Source: Bacillota bacterium
GTDB lineage: Bacteria; Bacillota; Clostridia; Christensenellales; SZUA-584
NCBI GenBank assembly: GCA_023415915.1
Contig: JAEZIZ010000055.1
Span: 1 to 10,738 of the forward strand
DNA: 10,738 bases
Reading direction: 5' to 3'
Below are positions 1 through 5,336 of the stretch, in pieces. Under the pieces are notes generated by a model. The model made no database searches and had not been told where the DNA came from. It saw only the letters and a list, made by a program, of their open reading frames with translations. The stretch's first letter is position 1. Every line of letters begins with the position of its first letter. A program made the position numbers and the translations under genes.

Positions 1-63
1 CAGACGGGTGTTTTTTTATTTTGCCCTATAAGCGGAATCAAACTTGCCTTTTTCCTTCCCCTT

Positions 64-93
64 TTGCTGCTTTTTTATTATACTGTATATAAT
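64..93 (+). promoter_or_regulatory. Possible sigma-A promoter for the NTF2-like gene
   Basis: A TTGCTG (64-69) and a perfect TATAAT (88-93) are separated by 18 bases. Transcription would start near base 100, leaving a 5' leader of only about a dozen bases that begins at the Shine-Dalgarno site. The -10 is good and the -35 only partly matches consensus; the region is T-rich, so a chance match is possible. Confidence 0.35.
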
Positions 94-112
94 AAATAAC
101 AAGAGGCAGTTT

Positions 113-442
113 ATGAGTAACAAGCAAAAGCTCCTCAAATTCTTTGAATCGGAGAACAACCGGGACTGGGAAACTTACCGCTCATTTCTTCATCCTCAGG
201 TTAAGTGGATACTTCATTCCAAAGAAGAACGTCTGATATGCGGTATCGACAATTACCTTGCTGCAATAAAGCGCGCGTATTTGCAAATCGGCGGCACGTT
301 TAAATGCGAGGGCATTTACCGCGGCGGCAATGAAGACCGCATCGTGACTATACTTAAAAACAGCTTTGGCGAGCTATCCTGCGACGTTTTTGAGTTCAAG
401 GACGGCCTTATTATTGAGGAGCACGAATTTATACTTTCATAG
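113..442 (+). CDS. NTF2-like (SnoaL-type) family protein, 109 aa
   Basis: The product is a small soluble single-domain protein. The N-terminal helices (about residues 1-20, with a 'NRDWETYR' stretch), a 'HPQVKW' strand, a 'GIDNYL' turn into a second helix, and a C-terminal beta region ending 'FEFKDGLIIEEHEFIL' match the cone-shaped NTF2-like/SnoaL fold as I know the family. Such proteins bind or isomerise small ligands, or have no known activity; no catalytic residues can be assigned here. A start at 44 is possible in frame but would add 23 hydrophobic, Phe-rich residues with no ribosome site. The ATG at 113 follows AAGAGG (101-106) at a good distance and begins the conserved domain, so I chose it. 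It appears to be a single-gene unit with no clear terminator after it. The fold is fairly sure; the function is unknown. Confidence 0.8.
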   Translation: MSNKQKLLKFFESENNRDWETYRSFLHPQVKWILHSKEERLICGIDNYLAAIKRAYLQIGGTFKCEGIYRGGNEDRIVTILKNSFGELSCDVFEFKDGLIIEEHEFILS

Positions 443-496
443 CCTTAAGTCTGCAAAAACAGAAAACTCGCACTATAAAACAATGCCACGCAAGTG

Positions 497-525
497 TTGA
501 CAATAGAAATCTCTAACAATATAAT
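497..525 (+). promoter_or_regulatory. Perfect-consensus sigma-A promoter
   Basis: TTGACA (497-502) and TATAAT (520-525) are separated by exactly 17 bases, which is the full housekeeping consensus. Transcription would start near 532, about 255 bases before the alpha-subunit gene and about 130 bases before the terminator hairpin at 661-691. It is the best candidate for driving either the decarboxylase operon through a leader or a short RNA of about 160 nt. Confidence 0.6.
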
Positions 526-555
526 TATCATGGGAAAATTTTTTGACAATATTAT

Positions 556-600
556 TTGTTTTTTTATTCACAATGTATTATAATACGTTATTATAATACC
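556..600 (+). promoter_or_regulatory. AT-rich tandem repeat with two TATAAT boxes; possible second promoter
   Basis: The 11-base unit TATTATAATAC occurs at 576-586 and again at 589-599, a direct repeat with a 13-base period. Each unit contains TATAAT (579-584 and 592-597). The first TATAAT has TTGTTT (556-561) 17 bases upstream, a usable -35. A further TTGACA at 543-548 has no -10 at normal spacing. Transcription from here would begin near 591 and enter the terminator hairpin after about 100 nt. Confidence 0.35.
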
Positions 601-660
601 GATAATAGAATAGTAATTGCTTTTTCGGTTGGCAGCGATGTTCAAGATTTTGAGTTTCTA

Positions 661-691
661 GGGTGGGAAGCTTACGCTTCCCGCCCTTTTT
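661..691 (+). terminator. Intrinsic terminator or attenuator upstream of the decarboxylase operon
   Basis: An 11-bp stem (661-671 with 676-686, one G-T pair) closes a 4-base TTAC loop and is followed at once by five T (687-691). It lies downstream of two promoter candidates and about 100 bases before the oadA start. It may end a small RNA or attenuate the operon; it is too far from the NTF2-like gene (stop at 442) to be an obvious terminator for that gene, although read-through to this point is possible. Confidence 0.75.
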
Positions 692-734
692 AAAGGCTGC
701 GGCCAGGACAGGCAACGAAAATTTTGACGGAAAA

Positions 735-753
735 TAAAACCTCAACGGTTTTA
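735..753 (+). promoter_or_regulatory. Perfect 7-bp inverted repeat before oadA; candidate operator
   Basis: TAAAACC (735-741) and GGTTTTA (747-753) form a perfect palindrome around a 5-base spacer, 34 bases before the oadA start codon. A TTGACG lies just upstream (724-729), and AT-rich -10-like sequence follows (749-759), but the spacing to any good -10 is poor (19-24 bases). The site could be a repressor operator or a small hairpin in the leader; no known regulator can be named. Confidence 0.3.
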
Positions 754-787
754 TATAAATGTAAAATTTAAAAGAAAGGATTTTGGT

Positions 788-2164
788 ATGAAAGTAAACA
801 TAACAGAGACAGTACTAAGAGACGCAAACCAATCGCTCATCGCTACCCGAATGCCTTTTTCCGATTTCGAGGAAATACTCGAAACGATGGACAAGGCCGG
901 CTATTACTCGCTTGAATGCTGGGGCGGCGCAACATTTGATTCCTGCCTTCGTTACTTGAACGAGGACCCGTGGGAAAGGCTCAGAAAAATAAAAGCAAAG
1001 GTCAAGAACACCAAGCTGCAGATGCTGCTGCGCGGCCAGAACATACTTGGCTACAAGCATTATCCCGACGACGTCGTACGCTTGTTTGTCGCGCACGCTG
1101 TGGAAAACGGCATGGATATATTCAGGATATTCGACGCTCTCAATGACTTTCGGAATATCGAAGTCGCCATAGACGAAGTGAAAAAGCGCAATGCGCATGC
1201 GCAGGGAGCTATCTGCTATACCACAAGTCCTATACACAACCTGGAGAAATATGCGGCGATGGGAACCCAGCTTGAGAGCATGGGCGTTGATTCCATCTGC
1301 ATCAAGGACATGGCGGGCATAATGGGGCCGCAGGAAGCGTACGACCTTGTCAAGGCGCTTACCGAAAGCGTGAAAGTGCCCATAGTGGTGCACACGCATT
1401 CAACCACCGGCCTCGGGCCGATTACCCTTGTAAAGGCTATAGAGGCGGGCTGCAGCGGTATCGACTGCGCCATATCCTCGTTCTCGGGAGGAACGTCCCA
1501 GCCTTCCACCGAAACGTTGGTTTACGCACTTAAACAGATGGGGCATGAAACCGGCGTCGACGAAAAGGTGTTAAAGAAGATCAACGATTTCTTTAAGCCG
1601 GTTAAACAGAAACATATAGAATCAGGGCTTATGGAGCCTTTTGTAATGGGAACGGAAACAGACGCCTTGGTATATCAGGTGCCGGGCGGAATGCTTTCCA
1701 ACCTGCTGGCGCAGCTTAAAGCGCAAAACTCTCTTGACCGGCTGGACGAAGTGCTCGCAGAGATACCAAGCGTCCGCAAAGACCTTGGCTATCCGCCTCT
1801 CGTAACGCCTATGAGCCAAATGGTCGGCGTACAGGCCGTATCAAACGTACTTATGGGCGAGCGTTATAAATCCGTATCCAAAGAAGTTAAAGCTTATCTT
1901 AAGGGCGAATACGGCAAAGCTCCCGGCGAAGTCGATAAAGCGCTGATAAAAAAGGTGTTGGGCGATGAAAAGCCGATAGAGGGGCGGTTTGCAGATACGC
2001 TCAAGCCTGCGTTCGAAGAGACAAAGCAGCAGCTTAAAGGTGTTGCGAAAAGCGACGAGGATGTGCTTTCTTACATAGCGTTCCCGCAAATAGCCGAAAA
2101 GTTCTTTGAAGAGCGGGAAAAACGCTCGGTAATGAAAGTTACGTACTCTATTGTCGAAAAGTAG
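788..2164 (+). CDS. oadA: Oxaloacetate decarboxylase alpha subunit (carboxyltransferase), 458 aa
   Basis: This cytoplasmic subunit transfers the carboxyl group of oxaloacetate to biotin, giving pyruvate and carboxybiotin. The HMGL-like TIM barrel fills about residues 1-270: the opening 'RDANQS' motif supplies metal ligand Asp12, 'CIKDMAG' holds Lys173, which corresponds to the carbamylated lysine of the family, and 'HTHSTTG' supplies His202 and His204. The conserved C-terminal carboxylase (PYC_OADA) domain follows to about 450. The protein stops there and lacks the Ala/Pro linker and biotinyl domain that make the classical Klebsiella-type alpha subunit about 590 residues; these are encoded separately at 2496-2879. 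The start follows AAAGGA (775-780) at 7 bases. Neighbours are the gamma-like subunit 12 bases downstream, then the carrier and beta subunit. A pyruvate carboxylase B subunit is the main alternative, but the linked Na+-pump subunit and the absence of biotin carboxylase argue for the decarboxylase. Confidence 0.93.
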   Translation: MKVNITETVLRDANQSLIATRMPFSDFEEILETMDKAGYYSLECWGGATFDSCLRYLNEDPWERLRKIKAKVKNTKLQMLLRGQNILGYKHYPDDVVRLFVAHAVENGMDIFRIFDALNDFRNIEVAIDEVKKRNAHAQGAICYTTSPIHNLEKYAAMGTQLESMGVDSICIKDMAGIMGPQEAYDLVKALTESVKVPIVVHTHSTTGLGPITLVKAIEAGCSGIDCAISSFSGGTSQPSTETLVYALKQMGHETGVDEKVLKKINDFFKPVKQKHIESGLMEPFVMGTETDALVYQVPGGMLSNLLAQLKAQNSLDRLDEVLAEIPSVRKDLGYPPLVTPMSQMVGVQAVSNVLMGERYKSVSKEVKAYLKGEYGKAPGEVDKALIKKVLGDEKPIEGRFADTLKPAFEETKQQLKGVAKSDEDVLSYIAFPQIAEKFFEEREKRSVMKVTYSIVEK

Positions 2165-2176
2165 GGGGTAATGTAT

Positions 2177-2482
2177 ATGTCTTTTTTGGATTGCCTGCTG
2201 GTAGACGCGTTCGGCCTGGCCATCGTGTTTGCCGTTTTGATAATAATTAGCTTGCTTATCAAGCTTATATCCATAATCGTCGGCGGCATGCAAAAATCGG
2301 GCGCGCCTTCGGATGAACAGGTTTCCTCAGTACCGGCGGTTTTGGAGACGCAGCCAGACAGCGAGCTTGCGCTCATAGATGTGGACGAGAAAACGGCTGC
2401 TCTTATAATGGCGATAGTAAGCAAAAATACGAATATTCCGTTGTCAAAGTTACAGTTTACATCCATTAAGCTTGTGAAATAG
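2177..2482 (+). CDS. oadG: Small membrane subunit of Na+-translocating decarboxylase (OadG/gamma-delta type), 101 aa
   Basis: This small single-span membrane protein is expected to anchor and assemble the alpha subunit and carrier on the beta subunit. A hydrophobic helix covers about residues 9-36, ending in a Gly-Gly turn. A polar, acidic, flexible linker follows (about 38-68). The C-terminal patch begins 'TAALIMAIVSK' and ends 'FTSIKLVK', resembling the closing motif of OadG-type subunits, which contacts alpha. An in-frame ATG at 2171 would lie only 2-3 bases after the AGGGGG ribosome site (2163-2168); the ATG at 2177 lies 8 bases after it, so I prefer 2177. The Shine-Dalgarno site overlaps the oadA stop codon, suggesting coupled translation. 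The family is loosely conserved; a MmdD/GcdD-type delta subunit is an equivalent description. Confidence 0.82.
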   Translation: MSFLDCLLVDAFGLAIVFAVLIIISLLIKLISIIVGGMQKSGAPSDEQVSSVPAVLETQPDSELALIDVDEKTAALIMAIVSKNTNIPLSKLQFTSIKLVK

Positions 2483-2495
2483 AGAGGTCAGCAAA

Positions 2496-2879
2496 ATGAA
2501 ATACATAGTTACGATAAATAACAATGAGTATGAAGTTGAAGTTGAAGAGCGCGAGGCTCAGATTGTAAGCGTAAACAAGGCTGCCGCGCCCGCGGCTGCT
2601 CCCGCCGCTGTACCGGCTGCTCCCGCGGCGGCGCCTCAGCCCGCCCCTGCCGTACAGACCGCAGGCGGCGACAAGATAACGGCCCCTATGCCGGGCATAA
2701 TACTGGATATAAAGAAAAACAGCGGGGATGCCGTAAAAAAAGGCGAGACCATACTTCTGCTGGAAGCAATGAAGATGGAAAATGAGATAATAGCGCCAAG
2801 GGATGGCGTAATAGCTCAAATAACGACTGCAAAGGGCGCGAACGTTGAAACGGGTGCCGTTCTTGCGGTTCTGCAATAA
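2496..2879 (+). CDS. Free-standing biotin carboxyl carrier protein of the decarboxylase, 127 aa
   Basis: This protein carries the biotin that shuttles CO2 from the alpha subunit to the membrane beta subunit. Residues 1-28 form a small beta strand-rich head. Residues 29-54 are an Ala/Pro swinging linker. Residues 58-127 are a biotinyl/lipoyl-attachment domain with the 'EAMKMENEI' motif; Lys93 is the predicted biotinylation site. The later Gly turn and 'GAVLAVLQ' end are typical. It corresponds to the C-terminal domain of long OadA proteins and to MmdC/GcdC gamma subunits of related pumps. The start follows AGAGG (2484-2488). Eleven of its twelve isoleucine codons are ATA. It sits 13 bases after the gamma-like gene's stop and 13 bases before the beta-subunit gene. 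A biotin protein ligase must act on it from elsewhere. Confidence 0.93.
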   Translation: MKYIVTINNNEYEVEVEEREAQIVSVNKAAAPAAAPAAVPAAPAAAPQPAPAVQTAGGDKITAPMPGIILDIKKNSGDAVKKGETILLLEAMKMENEIIAPRDGVIAQITTAKGANVETGAVLAVLQ

Positions 2880-2892
2880 CGGAGGCCGGGAA

Positions 2893-4038
2893 ATGACGTC
2901 ATTTGTTGATACACTAGCAAAGATCTGGGAAACCTCCGGTTTTGCGAACATTACGTGGCAGCAGGGCATAATGCTGCTAGTAGCCTGCGTGCTGATATAT
3001 CTTGCAATTGTCAAGAAATACGAGCCGCTGCTGCTGCTGCCCATCGCTTTCGGCGTGCTGCTCGCCAACCTGCCGATGGCAGGGCTTATGAGCGCTCCCG
3101 CCGAAGGCTCGTCTGAGCCGGGCGGACTGCTTTATTATCTTTATCAGGGCGTAAAGCTGGGAATTTATCCGTCGCTCATATTCCTGGGCATAGGCGCCAT
3201 GACGGACTTCGGGCCGCTGCTCGCGCGTCCGTCCAGCCTTATACTGGGCGCCGCCGCGCAGCTCGGAATATACATCGCGTTCACCGTCGCAATTGCGCTG
3301 GACTTCACGCCTCAGGAGGCGGGGTCCATAGGTATAATAGGCGGAGCGGACGGCCCGACGGCCATATACCTTACAACAAGGCTCGCACCCGATCTGCTGC
3401 CTGCGATAGCCATCGCAGCTTACTCCTATATGGCGCTCATACCGTTCATACAGCCGCCTATAATGCGCGCGCTGACAACGAAAAAAGAGCGTGAAGTTAA
3501 GATGGAACAGCTGCGCGAGGTAAGCAAGACGGAGAAAATCGTATTTCCTATAGTCGTTACGGTTTTTTGCGTGCTGCTTCTCCCCTCGGTCGCGCCTTTG
3601 ATAGGCATGCTTATGCTGGGCAACCTGTTCAGGGAGTCCGGCGTCGTGGAAAGGCTCTCAAACACTGTGCAGAACGCGCTTATCAACATCGTAACGATAT
3701 TCCTGGGCGTTACGGTTGGCGCTACCGCCAAGGCGGAAACCTTCCTGCAGCTGGAGACGCTGATGATAATAGGGCTCGGCCTTCTCGCATTCATATTCAG
3801 CACCGTGGGCGGACTGCTTATAGGCAAGCTCATGTATGTAATATCCGGAGGCAAGGTGAACCCGCTTATCGGCTCCGCAGGAGTGTCGGCAGTGCCTATG
3901 GCCGCAAGGGTATCGCAGGTAGAGGGCCAAAAAGCCCGTCCGGGCAACTTCCTGCTGATGCACGCGATGGGCCCCAACGTTGCCGGCGTAATAGGCTCGG
4001 CAGTTGCCGCGGGCGTGCTGCTCGCGCTGTTCGGCTGA
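2893..4038 (+). CDS. oadB: Na+-pumping decarboxylase beta subunit (OadB/MmdB/GcdB family), 381 aa
   Basis: This multi-span inner-membrane protein decarboxylates carboxybiotin and uses the energy to export Na+. Around ten hydrophobic segments run through the chain (first near 24-41, last near 362-380). 'GIIGGADGPTAIY' carries Asp153, matching the essential Asp of the OadB family (Asp203 in Klebsiella). 'NPLIGSAGVSAVPMAARVSQ' carries Asn323, Ser328, Ser332 and Arg339, matching the second conserved functional region. The last part, 'HAMGPNVAGVIGSAVAAG', is also family-typical. A longer frame beginning at 2845 overlaps the carrier gene; the ATG at 2893 has GGAGG (2881-2885) seven bases before it and begins a natural N-terminus. 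It is the last gene of the operon, followed by terminators. The beta subunit alone cannot separate oxaloacetate, methylmalonyl-CoA and glutaconyl-CoA pumps; the OadA-type alpha subunit decides for oxaloacetate. Confidence 0.94.
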   Translation: MTSFVDTLAKIWETSGFANITWQQGIMLLVACVLIYLAIVKKYEPLLLLPIAFGVLLANLPMAGLMSAPAEGSSEPGGLLYYLYQGVKLGIYPSLIFLGIGAMTDFGPLLARPSSLILGAAAQLGIYIAFTVAIALDFTPQEAGSIGIIGGADGPTAIYLTTRLAPDLLPAIAIAAYSYMALIPFIQPPIMRALTTKKEREVKMEQLREVSKTEKIVFPIVVTVFCVLLLPSVAPLIGMLMLGNLFRESGVVERLSNTVQNALINIVTIFLGVTVGATAKAETFLQLETLMIIGLGLLAFIFSTVGGLLIGKLMYVISGGKVNPLIGSAGVSAVPMAARVSQVEGQKARPGNFLLMHAMGPNVAGVIGSAVAAGVLLALFG

Positions 4039-4058
4039 TATACCGATACAAGACACAT

Positions 4059-4090
4059 AGAGCGGAACAAAAATTGTTCCGCTCTTTTTT
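4059..4090 (+). terminator. Strong intrinsic terminator of the decarboxylase operon
   Basis: A perfect 12-bp stem (4059-4070 with 4074-4085) with a 3-base AAA loop is followed by five further T, 20 bases after the oadB stop codon. Confidence 0.93.
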
Positions 4091-4096
4091 CATTAT

Positions 4097-4121
4097 CGTT
4101 CGTGAAAATACGAACGTTTTT
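4097..4121 (+). terminator. Second, back-up intrinsic terminator
   Basis: A perfect 7-bp stem, CGTTCGT (4097-4103) with ACGAACG (4110-4116), and a 6-base loop are followed by TTTTT (4117-4121). It lies 7 bases after the first terminator's T-run and probably catches read-through. Confidence 0.65.
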
Positions 4122-4245
4122 GACAAATATAGTAGCCGTTCGACTTAATTAGGTTGAATATTTTATCTTTTTAATATAACATATGGATGATTTATGAGTG
4201 CAGTTAAATAATGTTTGTATTGCTCCGTTTTTGTTTAGCATTATG

Positions 4246-4284
4246 CCCATTGTTGTGCGAGGCGTTACCCCTTGCGGCAATGGG
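4246..4284. other. Hairpin-forming inverted repeat between convergent genes
   Basis: CCCATTG (4246-4252) and CAATGGG (4278-4284) are perfect complements. On the + strand RNA the stem can continue inward with G-U and G-C pairs (4253-4257 with 4273-4277); on the - strand those G-U pairs become mismatches. No T-run follows on either strand, so it is a poor terminator for the - strand gene starting at 4797. The rest of 4122-4326 is AT-rich and holds no credible gene. Confidence 0.4.
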
Positions 4285-4326
4285 TAATTTTCTGTGTAGG
4301 CAGATTAATTAACTTAAATAACGCAG

Positions 4327-4797
4327 TTATCTCTGCAGAAATATCCCGGCTTCCTGGCCCATGTCGTACCTGATGCCTGTTATAGTTCCCGTAGCCTTGC
4401 CTTTCTCCAGCCTTATCTCCTGCCCCGCTTCCTTTAACAGCAGCTGCATGCCCAGCTCGGAGAACCAGTATACCGCCTCACAGCCGCCGCTTGACTCGTA
4501 AGTCCCTTCCATACCCGCGCCTGTTATTATATACGAGCGGCTGCGGCGCGAAGAGTCCTTTATATCCACCACGCTGCCAATAGTCACGAACGAAGGTTTG
4601 CTTTCCCCTTTGGCTACCTCCGCGTTATCGATGTATACTTCTAGATTTTTGATGTACTTGTTTAAAAAGCCCAATACTTTTACGTATTTATCGTAATCCA
4701 TCGAAAACTGCCGCACCATGGAAATCTTTCTGCTCTGTATTTCCTTCATATGCAGCGCGAGATAATTATATACTTCTTTAGTAATCTGCCTGTTCAT
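4327..4797 (-). CDS. GreA/GreB C-terminal-like domain protein, 156 aa
   Basis: The N-terminal 60 residues look helical and charged. Residues about 68-142 resemble the FKBP-like C-terminal domain of GreA/GreB transcript-cleavage factors: 'FVTIGSVVDIKD' opens the strand pattern, followed by a 'SYIITG' strand, then 'WFSELGMQLLLKEAGQEIRL', matching the 'SPxG.AL.G...GD.V' signature of the Gre domain, and a final 'GTITGIR' strand. In Gre factors this domain docks at the RNA polymerase secondary channel. The N-terminal part is shorter than a full Gre coiled coil (whole GreA is about 158 aa, with about 75 in the coil), and I cannot see the conserved acidic tip, so cleavage stimulation is not assured. 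It has a promoter of its own (4856-4884) and a ribosome site AAGGAG (4802-4807) only 4 bases from the start. It appears to be a single-gene unit. Confidence 0.75.
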   Translation of the reverse strand: MNRQITKEVYNYLALHMKEIQSRKISMVRQFSMDYDKYVKVLGFLNKYIKNLEVYIDNAEVAKGESKPSFVTIGSVVDIKDSSRRSRSYIITGAGMEGTYESSGGCEAVYWFSELGMQLLLKEAGQEIRLEKGKATGTITGIRYDMGQEAGIFLQR

Positions 4798-4855
4798 AGC
4801 GCTCCTTAGTATCCGGTATGCAAAAATCTTAACACTTCCGTAATATATAAAGAAT

Positions 4856-4884
4856 ATATTAATGTATTAACTACCATTTGTCAA
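4856..4884 (-). promoter_or_regulatory. Sigma-A promoter of the Gre-domain gene
   Basis: Read on the - strand, TTGACA (4884-4879) and TAATAT (4861-4856) are separated by 17 bases. Transcription would start near 4850, about 50 bases before the ATG at 4797. The match is good and correctly placed. Confidence 0.65.
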
Positions 4885-5250
4885 TACTGGTTCTAGATTC
4901 CATTTTATTGCTTATATATAATTAAATTGCTCCGAAAATATTAAATTACATTGTACTACACATATAAGCGGCTAAATATTTCTCACCATATACATCCACT
5001 GAAAGGATAAACGGCAATAACGCTGCGATTAATTAATATACATATTAATATTTCAGCTCGCTGACAAAATTGCTACATGAAAAATGAATAAGATTGGAGT
5101 TAAAATCCGAACATAAACATACCCTTCACCTGGACTCTGCCAGTGAAGGGCAAGCGGAAATTCATAAAATTCTAGCAGAAGCGCCCTGCCGTCCGTACCG
5201 GAGGTAAACTGGAGTCCCAAAAAAGATTTTTGTGATAGAATGGGCAAGAC

Positions 5251-5287
5251 CCGATGACAAACATGTAATTAGGCGGTTTGTCATCGG
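5251..5287. repeat. Perfect 12-bp inverted repeat
   Basis: CCGATGACAAAC (5251-5262) and GTTTGTCATCGG (5276-5287) are exact complements around a 13-base loop. No T-run follows directly on either strand, so it is not a typical terminator, although it is the first stable perfect hairpin 3' of the radical SAM gene on the - strand and might stabilise that mRNA's end. It abuts repeat copy A. Confidence 0.7.
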
Positions 5288-5293
5288 ATTATA

Positions 5294-5332
5294 TAACGGG
5301 GTCCCCGGCAAACCGTTAGGTTTGATGGGGTG
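5294..5332. repeat. Structured repeat, copy A
   Basis: The core CGGGGTCCCCG (5297-5307) is identical to that of copy B at 7134-7144, and the following 25 bases align with copy B with four gap columns and three mismatches. Arms 5303-5314 and 5319-5330 fold into a hairpin with loop GTTA (5315-5318), one G-T pair and one mismatch. TAACGG (5294-5299) is complementary to CCGTTA (5313-5318), which includes the loop, so a competing stem or pseudoknot is possible. It begins five bases from the end of the radical SAM gene and is orientation-equivalent to copy B. Confidence 0.65.
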
Positions 5333-5336
5333 TGAA

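Larger units (their letters stand above)
4885..5336. other. Gene-free region with several inverted repeats
   Basis: About 450 bases between two - strand genes hold no frame with a ribosome site and convincing composition. Bases 4885-5100 are AT-rich and plain. From about 5100 the sequence is more balanced and holds an 8-bp inverted repeat CCCTTCAC/GTGAAGGG (5122-5129, 5143-5150), a perfect 12-bp inverted repeat (5251-5262, 5276-5287) and repeat copy A (5294-5332). A 64-codon - strand frame (5053-5247) crosses it but starts at TTG without a ribosome site; I treat it as spurious. The block may be a multicopy intergenic repeat or a structured RNA. Confidence 0.5.

Noticed and set aside
1..18. 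Possible end of a terminator from an upstream gene (G-rich bases then a run of seven T)
   Set aside because: Only the T-run and a few bases before it lie in the window, so the hairpin cannot be seen.
543..548. TTGACA as a separate promoter
   Set aside because: No acceptable -10 lies 15-19 bases downstream; the nearest TATAAT is 30 bases away.
638..661. A 7-codon frame (MFKILSF) ending right at the terminator hairpin, resembling an attenuator leader peptide
   Set aside because: There is no ribosome site before it and only two Phe codons; the placement is probably chance.
815..1399. Long open frame on the - strand inside oadA
   Set aside because: It is fully antisense to a well-conserved gene and reads as a composition-driven shadow.
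5053..5247. 64-codon - strand frame in the gene-free region
   Set aside because: It starts at TTG with no ribosome site and crosses an inverted repeat; it resembles no known domain.
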